Part shown: piece by piece, positions 34,455 through 42,498 of the stretch
How positions within the stretch are numbered: position 1 is the stretch's first letter
Layout of the letters: the number at the start of each line of letters is the position of its first letter
Assembly (NCBI GenBank): GCA_963799425.1
Contig: CAWCXA010000016.1
Coordinates: 124,001-188,000 of the forward strand
Direction: 5' to 3'
Length of the DNA: 64,000 nt
DNA from: CAVWSM01 sp963799425
Lineage (GTDB): Bacteria > Actinomycetota > Actinomycetes > Jiangellales > Jiangellaceae
Position numbers and translations under genes: made by a program
The notes under the pieces: generated by a model
Told to the model about the DNA's origin: nothing
What the model saw: the letters and a program-made list of their open reading frames with translations, nothing else
Databases searched by the model: none

Positions 34455-34463
34455 CTGGACGGG

Positions 34464-36770
34464 TCAGAGCTTGGCTAGGGGCGCGTAGGCCAGCAGGAAC
34501 GTCTTCACGCTGTCACCGAAGTCGACGGTGGCCTGCGCTTGGTCGCCGTAGCCGGCTGTGGCGATGACCGTGCCTAGTCCGAACGCATCATGCGTCACGC
34601 GGTCGCCAACCTCCAGCGACGGCACTTCGCGACGCGCCGCGGCGGCGCGGCGGGCGCTGCGGCTCGGGGTGGCCGCCCAACGCGTCTGGTCGGCCTGCGT
34701 GCGCTGCCAGTCGATGAGCTCGTCGGGGATGTCGCTCAGGAACCGGCTCGCGGCGTAGTGCGACGGTGCCCCCCAGGCACTGCGCATCACCGCACGGGTC
34801 AGGTAGAGCCGCTCTCGCGCCCGGGTGATGCCGACATAGGCGAGGCGTCGCTCCTCGGCCAGCTCTCCCGGCTCGTCGAGCGACCGCTGGTGCGGGAAGA
34901 CGCCCTCCTCGAGCCCGGTCAGAAACACGACGGGGAACTCAAGTCCCTTGGCGGTGTGCAGCGTCATGAGCGTGACGAGCCCACCGTGGTCCTCACCCTC
35001 GGGGATCTGGTCGGCGTCGGCCACTAGTGACACCTGCTCCAGGAACGTCGCCAAGGTGGCCTCGGCCTGCGCCTCCTCGTGCTCGCGGGCGACGGCAACG
35101 AGCTCGCGGAGGTTGTCGGCCCGGCTCTCGTCCTGCGGGTCGTCGGAGGCGTCGAGCTCGGCCAGGTAGCCGGTGCGGCCCAGCACCTCTTCCAGCACCA
35201 TCGACGGCCCGGCGTCCTCGGCCAGGGCGCGCAGGTCGTCGAGCAGGGCGACGAAACCATTGATCTGCTTGAGCGAACGAGTGGCGAGGTCGTTGACTTC
35301 GTCGGCCCGGCGGAGCGCCTGCCAGAAGGTGGTGCGCTCACGCTGGGCGAACGCCTCCACCACCGTCTCCGCCCGGTCGCCGATGCCGCGCTTGGGTACG
35401 TTGAGGATGCGCCGCAGGGACACGGAGTCTTCCGGGTTGGCAATGACGCGCAGGTAGGCAAGCGCGTCGCGGACTTCCCGCCGCTCGTAGAACCGAACGC
35501 CGCCGACAACCTTGTAGGGCAGCCCCGTACGGATGAAGACCTCTTCGAACACACGGCTCTGTGCGTTGGTGCGGTAGAACACCGCGACATCCCCCGCGTT
35601 GGCGAGCCCCTCGTCGGAGAGCCGGTCGACCTCCTCCGCGACGAACTGCGCCTCGCCATGCTCGTCGTCGGCGACGTAGCCAACAATGCGCGGGCCGGCG
35701 CCCTGGTCGCTCCACAGGTTCTTGGGCTTGCGGTCGGCGTTACGCGAGATGACCGCGTTGGCCGCGGAAAGGATCGTCTGCGTCGATCGGTAGTTCTGCT
35801 CCAGGAGCACGACGCGCGTGTCCGGGAAGTCCTCCTCGAACTGCAGGATGTTGCGGATCGTGGCACCGCGGAAGGCGTATATCGACTGGTCGGCGTCGCC
35901 CACCACGCACAGCTCTGCGGGCGGCAGGGCCGGTGCATCATCGTCGCCGCCGACCGGCCCGGACAGCTCGCGGACGAGCACGTACTGAGCGTGGTTCGTG
36001 TCCTGGTATTCGTCGACCAGGATGTGCCGAAACCGCCGCCGATAGGACTCCGCCATGTCGGGAAAGGCCTGCAACATGTGGACCGTCGTCATGATCAGGT
36101 CGTCGAAATCGAAGGCGTTGGCCTCCCGCAGTCGTCGCTGGTAGATCCCATAGGCCTGCGCGATGGTGCGCTCCAGCGATGACTTGGCCACCGACTGCGC
36201 CGACTCGTGGTCGATCAGATCGTTCTTCCACGCGCTGACCTTGTGGGAGAACTGTCGCGGGTTGTAGCGCTTGGGGTCCAGGTCGAGGTCGCGGCAGACG
36301 AGCGTCATGAGCCGCCGCGAGTCGGCCTGGTCATAGATCGAGAAGTTGCTCGAGTAGCCGAACCGCTTGGCCTCGCGCCGCAGGATCCGTACGCACGCGG
36401 AGTGGAACGTCGACACCCACATGATCTTGGCGCGGCCGCCGACCAACTGATGTACGCGCGCCTTCATCTCGCCGGCAGCTTTGTTGGTGAACGTGATGGC
36501 GAGGATTGAGCCGGGGTGGACGTTGCGCGCGCCAAGCAGGTAGGCGATGCGGCGGGTCAGCACTCGGGTCTTGCCGGAACCGGCGCCGGCAACGATGAGC
36601 AGTGGGGATCCCTCGTGAATCACGGCCTCGCGCTGCTGGTCGTTGAGCCCGTCGAGCAGCGTCGCGGGGTCCGGGCGCCGGCGACGTGCGCTGGGCTCGC
36701 TCGACGACTCGGTCTGGTCAGATGCGATCTCGGGCTCGGCGAGAGCGGCGTCGTCGGCAAGGGCATCCAT
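34464..36770 (-). CDS. pcrA: ATP-dependent DNA helicase PcrA/UvrD
   Basis: A 768-residue superfamily 1A 3'-5' helicase for repair and replication restart. Walker A A-G-A-G-S-G-K-T lies near residue 59 after the Q-motif L-N-D-Q-Q-R-E-A-V. Motif Ia T-F-T-N-K-A-A near 88, motif II V-D-E-Y-Q-D near 260, motif III G-D-A-D-Q-S-I-Y near 297, and motif V T-L-H-T-A-K-G-L-E near 585 are all visible. A C-terminal Tudor-like segment with V-G-D-R-V-T-H near 715 is typical of PcrA. The ATG at 36770 was chosen, since the frame upstream overlaps nagB. Confidence 0.96.
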   Translation of the reverse strand: MDALADDAALAEPEIASDQTESSSEPSARRRRPDPATLLDGLNDQQREAVIHEGSPLLIVAGAGSGKTRVLTRRIAYLLGARNVHPGSILAITFTNKAAGEMKARVHQLVGGRAKIMWVSTFHSACVRILRREAKRFGYSSNFSIYDQADSRRLMTLVCRDLDLDPKRYNPRQFSHKVSAWKNDLIDHESAQSVAKSSLERTIAQAYGIYQRRLREANAFDFDDLIMTTVHMLQAFPDMAESYRRRFRHILVDEYQDTNHAQYVLVRELSGPVGGDDDAPALPPAELCVVGDADQSIYAFRGATIRNILQFEEDFPDTRVVLLEQNYRSTQTILSAANAVISRNADRKPKNLWSDQGAGPRIVGYVADDEHGEAQFVAEEVDRLSDEGLANAGDVAVFYRTNAQSRVFEEVFIRTGLPYKVVGGVRFYERREVRDALAYLRVIANPEDSVSLRRILNVPKRGIGDRAETVVEAFAQRERTTFWQALRRADEVNDLATRSLKQINGFVALLDDLRALAEDAGPSMVLEEVLGRTGYLAELDASDDPQDESRADNLRELVAVAREHEEAQAEATLATFLEQVSLVADADQIPEGEDHGGLVTLMTLHTAKGLEFPVVFLTGLEEGVFPHQRSLDEPGELAEERRLAYVGITRARERLYLTRAVMRSAWGAPSHYAASRFLSDIPDELIDWQRTQADQTRWAATPSRSARRAAAARREVPSLEVGDRVTHDAFGLGTVIATAGYGDQAQATVDFGDSVKTFLLAYAPLAKL

Positions 36771-36848
36771 CGTAGTTTCCAGAGTACGTTCCGAGGTCCG
36801 ACAATCCCGACAGGAGCGGGCGGTCCGCGACCGGTAGCGTTTCGGGCC

Positions 36849-37634
36849 GTGGAGGTCGTGATCCTTAAGTCCACCGACGAGATCGCAACAGTCGTCGCGG
36901 ACGCCATCGAAGCCCTGCTGCAACGCAAGCCCGACGCTGTGCTGGGGCTGGCGACGGGCTCGAGCCCGCTCAAGGTCTACGACGAGCTCGCACGCCGGCA
37001 CACCGAGCAAGGACTGAGCTTTGCCCGGGCCCGTGCGTTCTCGTTGGACGAGTACGTCGGGCTACCTGCCGGCCACCCCGAGTCGTACCGCAAGGTCATC
37101 GAGCGGGAGTTCACCAGCCGGGTCGACGTACCGGCCGAGTCGGTCATCACCCCGGACGGCACGGCGAACGACATCACTGCCGAGACCGCGCGCTACGAGG
37201 CGGCCATCAAGGCAGCCGGAGGCGTCGACCTGCAGCTGCTCGGCGTGGGCACCGACGGTCACCTGGCGTTCAACGAGCCCGGCTCATCGCTCGCCTCCCG
37301 CACCCGGATCAAGACACTCAACGAGCAGACGCGCATCGACAACGCGCGGTTCTTCGGTGGTGACGTCGACGCGGTGCCCCGCCACGTTCTGACCCAGGGC
37401 CTGGGCACCATCCTCGAGGCGCGGCACCTCGTCATGATCGCCACCGGCCAGCACAAGGCCGAGGCCGTCCACCACGTCGTCGAAGGGTCCGTGTCGGCAT
37501 TCTGGCCGGGCTCGGTGCTGCAGCTGCACCCCCACGCCACTGTCCTGCTCGACGACCCGGCGGCGTCGCGCCTGCAGCTGTCCGACTACTACCGGTCCAC
37601 GTATGCCGCGAAGCCGTCTTGGCAGGGCATCTAG
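36849..37634 (+). CDS. nagB: Glucosamine-6-phosphate deaminase
   Basis: A 261-residue enzyme converting glucosamine-6-P to fructose-6-P and ammonia. Visible are L-A-T-G-S-S-P near residue 35 for phosphate binding and the catalytic Asp in S-L-D-E-Y-V-G near 68. G-V-G-T-D-G-H-L-A-F-N-E-P near 133 contains the ring-opening His. GTG start, divergent from pcrA with 78 bp between. It would feed wall- or chitin-derived amino sugars into glycolysis. Confidence 0.95.
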   Translation: MEVVILKSTDEIATVVADAIEALLQRKPDAVLGLATGSSPLKVYDELARRHTEQGLSFARARAFSLDEYVGLPAGHPESYRKVIEREFTSRVDVPAESVITPDGTANDITAETARYEAAIKAAGGVDLQLLGVGTDGHLAFNEPGSSLASRTRIKTLNEQTRIDNARFFGGDVDAVPRHVLTQGLGTILEARHLVMIATGQHKAEAVHHVVEGSVSAFWPGSVLQLHPHATVLLDDPAASRLQLSDYYRSTYAAKPSWQGI

Positions 37635-37679
37635 CTCGTCAGCGCGCATCGTCTCGGCGACACGCCGAGCCACCGTCCC

Positions 37680-37709
37680 TTGACAGGTGACCATTTGGTC
37701 ACCTAAGTT
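37680..37709 (+). promoter_or_regulatory. ArsR operon promoter with overlapping palindromic operator
   Basis: A consensus -35 TTGACA (37680-37685) and a -10-like TAAGTT (37704-37709) are 18 bp apart. The whole spacer is filled by AGGTGACCATTTGGTCACCT (37685-37704), a 20-bp palindrome with 9 of 10 base pairs matching. The GTG start at 37716 lies where transcription should begin, so the mRNA may be leaderless. Repressor binding here would block RNA polymerase directly, suggesting autorepression. Confidence 0.75.
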
Positions 37710-37715
37710 GGAGAC

Positions 37716-38042
37716 GTGGCAGGCGACGAGGACCGGGTGTTCAAGGCCCTCGCAGACTCGACCAGACGCCACCTGCTCGACGTCCTGTTCGCGCGTGACG
37801 GCCGCACGCTCACCGAACTGGAGGCCGAGGTCGAGGACATGACGCGCTTCGGGGTGATGAAGCACCTGCGTGTCCTCGAGGAAGCCGGTTTGGTCGTGAC
37901 CCGCAAGTCGGGCCGGGAGAAGCTGCACTTCCTCAACCCGGTCCCGATCCGGCAGATCCACGACCGGTGGATCGACAAGTACACCGAGCACCGCGCGGCG
38001 GCGCTCCTGGACCTCAAGAGAGAGCTCGAGGACAAACCATGA
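37716..38042 (+). CDS. ArsR/SmtB-type winged-helix regulator
   Basis: A 108-residue winged-helix repressor. It has the usual R-V-F-K-A-L-A-D-S-T-R-R-H-L-L-D-V-L opening and a recognition-helix region M-T-R-F-G-V-M-K-H-L-R-V-L-E-E-A-G-L near residues 42-60. No metal-binding Cys motif is present, so it belongs to the non-metal ArsR group paired with SRPBCC proteins. Its stop overlaps the next start (ATGA). A palindrome over its promoter is the likely binding site. Confidence 0.93.
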   Translation: MAGDEDRVFKALADSTRRHLLDVLFARDGRTLTELEAEVEDMTRFGVMKHLRVLEEAGLVVTRKSGREKLHFLNPVPIRQIHDRWIDKYTEHRAAALLDLKRELEDKP

Positions 38043-38557
38043 CCAGCACACAGCAGGCCGGCACGACGCAGGTCTACAAGATCTACATCAAGGCGACCCC
38101 GGAGGCCATCTGGGACGCCATCACCAAGCCGGAGTGGACCGCTCAGTACGGCTACACCGGCCTTGTCGACTTCGAGCTTCGCCCCGGCGGCGCCTACACG
38201 GCTCGACCGACGGCGGAGTTCAGCGCCGGGGCGGAGGCGCAGGGCATCGAGGTGCCCGACGTGATCGTCGAGGGTGAGGTGCTCGAGTCAGACCCGCCGC
38301 GGCGGCTGGTGCACACCTTCCGCATGCTGATGGACCCGACGATGGCCGCCGAGCCGCCCACGACGATCACCTACGACATCGTCGATCTCGGCAACGGCAG
38401 CTGTTCGCTCACCCTGACCCACCAGCTCGAGGGCGCACCCGCACTCGCCGTGCTGGTAGGCGGCGGCATGGAGGACCAGGGCGCCGGCGGCGGGCACGCC
38501 TGGGTGCTCAGCGACCTCAAGTCCCTGCTCGAGACCGGCAAACCCCTCGCGGGGTGA
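38039..38557 (+). CDS. SRPBCC (AHSA1-type) domain protein
   Basis: A 172-residue START/Bet v1-like ligand-binding protein of the activator-of-Hsp90-ATPase-homologue group. It shows I-Y-I-K-A-T-P-E-A-I-W-D-A-I-T near residue 15, F-E-L-R-P-G-G-A-Y near 45 and a C-terminal G-W/A-W-V-L-S-D-L-K-S-L-L-E helix. ArsR-SRPBCC operons are common in actinomycetes; the protein may bind a small hydrophobic ligand. Translationally coupled to the ArsR gene. Confidence 0.9.
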   Translation: MTSTQQAGTTQVYKIYIKATPEAIWDAITKPEWTAQYGYTGLVDFELRPGGAYTARPTAEFSAGAEAQGIEVPDVIVEGEVLESDPPRRLVHTFRMLMDPTMAAEPPTTITYDIVDLGNGSCSLTLTHQLEGAPALAVLVGGGMEDQGAGGGHAWVLSDLKSLLETGKPLAG

Positions 38558-38570
38558 CAAGACCCGGGGT

Positions 38571-38663
38571 GCCAATGATCACGGAGCCCATGGTTCTGGG
38601 GGGTGGACAAGGCTCAGAAGCCTTGCACCGGCCCCACAGGCATGGGTTCCGTGATCATTTGGC
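38571..38663. terminator. Long inverted repeat between convergent SRPBCC and response-regulator genes
   Basis: Arms AATGATCACGGAGCCCATG (38574-38592) and its complement at 38641-38659 pair with a single mismatch; GCCA/TGGC extends the stem with one bulge. The ~48-nt loop holds a 7-bp stem, CAAGGCT with AGCCTTG. It probably stops transcription from both sides. It contains the TGATCA core seen in three other palindromes of this window. Confidence 0.7.
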
Positions 38664-38672
38664 GGCCCGCGC

Positions 38673-39326
38673 TCAGACCAGGCGGCGGTCGGTGGCCCAG
38701 CGGGTCAGCTCGTACCTGTTGGACAGCTGCAGCTTGCGAAGCACCGCCGAGACGTGCGTCTCGACAGTCTTGATGGAGATGAAGAGCTCCTTCGCGATCT
38801 CCTTGTACGCGTAGCCGCGGGCGATGAGCCGCAGCACCTCACGCTCCCGTTGTGTCAGCCGGTCCAGGTCCTCGTCGACGCTTGGCGGGTCCTGGCCGGC
38901 GAACGCGTCCAGCACAAACCCGGCCAGCCGCGGCGAGAACACCGCATCGCCGTCCGCGACGCGGCGGATCGCCTTGACGAGCTCGGCGCCGGTGATCGAC
39001 TTGGTGACATAGCCACGGGCGCCGCCGCGGATGACCCCGATGACGTCCTCGGCGGCGTCGGAGACAGAGAGCGCCAGGAACCGTACGTCCGGCATTGTCA
39101 TGTGCAGCTGCCGCAGCACCTCCAACCCGCCACCGCCAGGAAGGTGCACGTCAAGGAGCACGACCTCCGGGCGGGTCTCGCGGATGGCCGCGATCGCGGA
39201 CTGCGCGTCAGGCGCCTCCGCCACGATGTCGACCACGGTGCCGATCTCCGCCCGCACGCCCGACCGGAACATCGCGTGGTCGTCGACCAGGACGACGCGC
39301 GGCTTGCTGGGGGTCAGGCTGCTCAC
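38673..39326 (-). CDS. NarL/LuxR-type response regulator
   Basis: A 217-residue two-component regulator. The receiver domain (~9-125) has the D-D-H acidic pocket (V-L-V-D-D-H), the phospho-acceptor Asp in L-L-D-V-H-L-P near 59 and the Lys in Y-V-T-K-S near 109. The LuxR-type helix-turn-helix (~150-212) has L-T-Q-R-E-R-E-V-L-R-L-I-A-R-G and K-T-V-E-T-H-V-S. Its start overlaps the histidine-kinase stop by 4 nt, so the two form a cognate pair. Confidence 0.95.
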   Translation of the reverse strand: MSSLTPSKPRVVLVDDHAMFRSGVRAEIGTVVDIVAEAPDAQSAIAAIRETRPEVVLLDVHLPGGGGLEVLRQLHMTMPDVRFLALSVSDAAEDVIGVIRGGARGYVTKSITGAELVKAIRRVADGDAVFSPRLAGFVLDAFAGQDPPSVDEDLDRLTQREREVLRLIARGYAYKEIAKELFISIKTVETHVSAVLRKLQLSNRYELTRWATDRRLV

Positions 39327-40519
39327 GAGTTTCTCCTCAGTGTCAGGTGCACCTCAGTGCCCTTGCCGGCATCGCTGCGGATGTCGGCCTTGCCGCCGTA
39401 ACGCTCCATGCGTCCGACGATCGAGCCCCTTACGCCCATCCTGTCGGTCGAGACGGCATCAGGGTCGAATCCGACCCCCCGATCGCGGACAAACACCTCG
39501 ATCTGCGAGTCCTCGACCTCAGCGTAGACGTCGACCAGCGGGGCCCCCGAGTGCTTGGCGGCGTTGGTGACGGCTTCCCGTACGGCCGCAAGCACAGCGA
39601 TCACCGGCTCGTCCGGACGGGTGTCGCCGACGACGACCACCTCGACGGGTACGCCGTGCGCGTCCTCGACCTCGGCGGCGATGCGCGCCACGGCAGCCTT
39701 GAAGGACTCGTCGGCTGCGGCCTGCCCCTCGTAGAGCCACGTCCGAAGGTCGCGCTCCTGGCTGCGGGCCAGCTTGGTGACCGCGCGCGGATCATCGGCC
39801 TGCTTCTGGATGAGCGTGAGCGTCTGCAGCACGCTGTCATGCAGGTGGGCGGCAACGTCGGCACGCTCCTGCGACAGAATGCGCTCGCGCCGTTCGGCCG
39901 CGAGCTCGCGCCACAGGCGCAGCCCCCACGGCGCGATGATGATGACCAGGCCGAGCAGGACGACGATGGCAGCGGTGATGGCCTCGGTTGGGGCCCTCAG
40001 ATCGCCCTCGATCGCGAAGAAGATCACCGCACCGGACACCACGAGCGCCACACCGGCAGCTACTCGAGCCAGGGTGATGACCCGCCTCCGCAGCGGCAGC
40101 TTCTGCTCGGACCGCGCGCTGCTGCTGCGTCGGCGCTCGCTCGAGTCGACCTGCAACCAGATGAGCCCCAGCCCGGCAAAGACCAGCACGGCGGGCCAGA
40201 ACACGACGGCCGACAGGCCCCGGTTGAGGTTCTGCTGGATCAACAGCACGCCGCCCGTCAGGGCCGCCAGTGCGACGAACTGCCCGAAGTCCTCGCGCCG
40301 CCGCCGCAGACCCGAGCGCTTGCCCGCCCGTGTCGCGGCCGCCACACCCGCCGGCTGCAGGACCTCGTCCGGGCGTCGTTGTGGTACGAAGATCCACAGC
40401 CCGACGTAGACCAGCACGCCGAACCCGTAAAACACCGTCGTCACCGCGAACAGCACGCGCACGATCAACGAGCTGACGCCGATGTGGTCGGCCAGGCCGC
40501 CCGCAACGCCCGCGAGCAT
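39323..40519 (-). CDS. Sensor histidine kinase with N-terminal PspC domain
   Basis: From the first canonical start it has 398 residues, but this cuts into the PspC domain, so the true start is probably upstream (see 40520-40662). Order: PspC domain (M-L-A-G-V-A-G-G-L-A, helix to V-P-Q-R-R), four hydrophobic segments, then a HisKA_3 dimerisation domain with the phospho-His in A-A-H-L-H-D-S-V-L-Q-T-L near residue 225. A HATPase_c domain follows with R-E-A-V-T-N-A-A-K-H-S near 312 and D-R-G-V-G-F near 346. It should phosphorylate the LuxR-type regulator encoded just downstream. Divergent from a second PspC gene, suggesting envelope-stress control. Confidence 0.93.
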   Translation of the reverse strand: MLAGVAGGLADHIGVSSLIVRVLFAVTTVFYGFGVLVYVGLWIFVPQRRPDEVLQPAGVAAATRAGKRSGLRRRREDFGQFVALAALTGGVLLIQQNLNRGLSAVVFWPAVLVFAGLGLIWLQVDSSERRRSSSARSEQKLPLRRRVITLARVAAGVALVVSGAVIFFAIEGDLRAPTEAITAAIVVLLGLVIIIAPWGLRLWRELAAERRERILSQERADVAAHLHDSVLQTLTLIQKQADDPRAVTKLARSQERDLRTWLYEGQAAADESFKAAVARIAAEVEDAHGVPVEVVVVGDTRPDEPVIAVLAAVREAVTNAAKHSGAPLVDVYAEVEDSQIEVFVRDRGVGFDPDAVSTDRMGVRGSIVGRMERYGGKADIRSDAGKGTEVHLTLRRNS

Positions 40520-40662
40520 CCGGCCCTCCGTCCGGCGCCGCAGCGGCGGGACGGCAAGCGGCGCGATGGCAGGCTGGTCCGGGGCAGGGCGCGCCTGGGC
40601 AGCCAGTTGCGTGCCGGCGGCCGGGGCGTCCTTGCTCGCGGTGCTGATGGACCAGGCTCCTT
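40520..40662 (-). other. Probable N-terminal extension of the PspC kinase with ATC start
   Basis: The kinase frame stays open upstream to a stop near 40680 but contains no ATG, GTG or TTG. An AAGGAG (complement of 40657-40662) lies exactly 8 nt before an in-frame ATC (40648-40646), which would begin I-S-T-A-S-K. The 43 added residues include L-R-R-R-T-E-G-R, the conserved lead-in of PspC domains. Either ATC is a non-AUG start, or the base is a variant or error for ATG. Confidence 0.55.
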
Positions 40663-40809
40663 CGATGCTCGTACGGGGTCATGGCAGCGCACGACGGGCG
40701 CACTGCACCCAGTCGTACTCCTCGATCGTCACACGCGGGGGCCCAACCAGACCACAGGGAGGATCCCGACACGACCCCGACGTTCGCCCCAGTCGGCGCC
40801 TGAGTGCGA

Positions 40810-40839
40810 ATCAGGGCACAAGCCGGGGCGATCCCTGAT
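40810..40839. promoter_or_regulatory. Inverted repeat in the divergent PspC intergenic region
   Basis: ATCAGGG (40810-40816) and CCCTGAT (40833-40839) form perfect 7-bp arms with a 16-nt spacer, 36 nt upstream of the PspC ATG at 40875. It could be a binding site for the LuxR-type regulator encoded nearby. Weak evidence: position and symmetry only. Confidence 0.35.
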
Positions 40840-40874
40840 GGGCTCGCGGTCGTCCATGGCGCACGATCGATGGC

Positions 40875-42143
40875 ATGACCGATCAGTTCGCCCAGCCCGC
40901 CGCTCCTGGCGCCCCGCACGGGGGTCAGGCGCCTTCGCCCCCACCGCGTGACCCCGGTGAGCTGCTGCGCAGCCTCCGCCGCAGCCGATCCAACCGCGTG
41001 ATCGCCGGTGTCGCCGGGGGCCTGGCCCGCGAGCTGCGGGTGGACCCGATCCTGGTGCGCGTCATCCTCGTCGCGCTCGTGTTCGTCTCGGGTGCCGGTC
41101 TGCTGATCTATGCGATCGCCTGGCTGCTCGTCCCGGACGAGTCCGACGACATGAGCGTTGTCGACCACGCCCTGGGCGGCCGCCCGTCGCAACGGCGCAC
41201 CTCGTCGCTGCTGCTCGGCGCCGGGCTGATCCTCATGTCAGTAGCCGTCGTGGCCTCCGCCTCCGACGGCGACTTCGGCGGGCTGATCCTGTTCGGGCTG
41301 CTCGCTTTCGGAATTGCGTACCTGCTGCGGCGCGGGGAACTGCCTCGGCAGGTGAGCCAGGATGAGTACGCCCCGCAGCCGGTGGCTCCGACGGCGCAGG
41401 CCGAGCCGACGGCGCCGGGTCCCTACGCAGCGGCCGCCACACAATCGCCGTACGAGCCGCAGCCGCAGCCCGCCTGGACCCCGCCGCCCCCCGCGTGGGA
41501 GGCACCCCCACCCCGCCCGGTCAAGCCGCGCAAGGAGCCGTCGCAGCTCACCGCAATCGTGCTGAGCGCGCTGCTCGTCGTCCTCGGCTCGATGGCGGTG
41601 ATTGACGTGGCGTGGGCGGACATCCCCGCCGCCGCCTACTTCGCTACAGCGCTGTTCATCGTCGGCGCGGGTCTGGTGGCCGGTACGTGGTTTGGGCGCG
41701 GCCGTGGCCTCATCTTGCTGGGCACCCTCCTCGCCGTGGCGCTTCCCCTCGCCACGGCGGCTGACGAGGTCTCCCGTGGCGTGGACGGTGAGTGGGGCGA
41801 CATCACCGTGACGCCGCAGACTCTGGCGGACATCCCGGCTTCGGAGGAGTTCGGCGGCGCTGGCGTGATCTACGACCTGTCCCAAGTCCCCTTTGCGGAA
41901 ACGACCGACAAGGAACTCAAGATCGATCTCGGCGTCGGCGAGCTCCAAGTGATCGTGCCCGAGAACGTGGACGTGCACGTGGACGCAGGCATCGGGCTCG
42001 GCGAGATCAATCTGTTTGGCGTGGAGAGCGGCGGCGTTGGCCTTGACAAGTCGGCGACTGACTACGGGCCAGACGGCCCCGGCGGTGGAACGCTTCGGCT
42101 GGACCTCAGCGGCGGCGGGGCTTCGTTGGAGGTGACCCGATGA
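40875..42143 (+). CDS. PspC domain membrane protein with LiaF-like C-terminal region
   Basis: 422 residues: a Pro-rich head (~1-30), a PspC domain (~32-95, N-R-V-I-A-G-V-A-G-G-L-A then a hydrophobic helix and W-L-L-V-P-D-E), two more helices, and a Pro/Tyr/Gln-rich linker (~165-215). Two or three further helices and a beta-rich tail (~300-422) follow, with repeated Gly-rich I-D-L-G-V-G-E-L-Q-V and V-D-A-G-I-G-L-G-E-I strands resembling LiaF/DUF2154 domains. Divergent from the PspC kinase; probably a partner in the same cell-envelope response. A small membrane protein is coupled downstream (ATGA). Confidence 0.9.
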   Translation: MTDQFAQPAAPGAPHGGQAPSPPPRDPGELLRSLRRSRSNRVIAGVAGGLARELRVDPILVRVILVALVFVSGAGLLIYAIAWLLVPDESDDMSVVDHALGGRPSQRRTSSLLLGAGLILMSVAVVASASDGDFGGLILFGLLAFGIAYLLRRGELPRQVSQDEYAPQPVAPTAQAEPTAPGPYAAAATQSPYEPQPQPAWTPPPPAWEAPPPRPVKPRKEPSQLTAIVLSALLVVLGSMAVIDVAWADIPAAAYFATALFIVGAGLVAGTWFGRGRGLILLGTLLAVALPLATAADEVSRGVDGEWGDITVTPQTLADIPASEEFGGAGVIYDLSQVPFAETTDKELKIDLGVGELQVIVPENVDVHVDAGIGLGEINLFGVESGGVGLDKSATDYGPDGPGGGTLRLDLSGGGASLEVTR

Positions 42144-42415
42144 AACGCCATGAGCCGAACATCACGTCCTTCGTCTTCGGCCTGATCTTCGTGGGCCTGG
42201 CGCTGGTATGGCCGTTCGTCGAATTCGACGTCCTCGACTACTCCGGCCTCGGCATCATCCTCCCCGCCGTGCTGATCGGTGCGGGCGTCGTCGGACTGGC
42301 GATGTCGGTGCGTAAGTCACGCCGGCCGGAGGTGGCCGCGGCCGACCCGGTGGCAATCGCCAGGCTCGAGCAGGAGCTCGGCATGGACACTCCCCCGGAC
42401 AAGGCGGCCACCTGA
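42140..42415 (+). CDS. Small two-helix membrane protein
   Basis: A 91-residue protein with two hydrophobic segments (about 9-27 and 37-56) and a charged C-terminal tail with A-R-L-E-Q-E-L-G-M-D. It begins at an ATGA overlap with the PspC gene, so it is translationally coupled. Small proteins of this form often follow actinobacterial PspC/LiaF genes. No specific function can be given. Confidence 0.8.
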   Translation: MKRHEPNITSFVFGLIFVGLALVWPFVEFDVLDYSGLGIILPAVLIGAGVVGLAMSVRKSRRPEVAAADPVAIARLEQELGMDTPPDKAAT

Positions 42416-42443
42416 CGCGCCGCCCGCCCCGCTCCTCGCAACA

Positions 42444-42481
42444 TCCGAGCAACCGTGCGTTATTGAGCACGGTTGCTCGGA
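42444..42481. terminator. Bidirectional terminator hairpin
   Basis: Perfect 15-bp arms TCCGAGCAACCGTGC and GCACGGTTGCTCGGA flank an 8-nt AT-rich loop. It separates convergent genes ending at 42415 (+) and 42499 (-). It is the cleanest factor-independent-type stem in the window, although there is no U-run. Confidence 0.85.
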
Positions 42482-42498
42482 CGCAACAGGGGGTGCCG

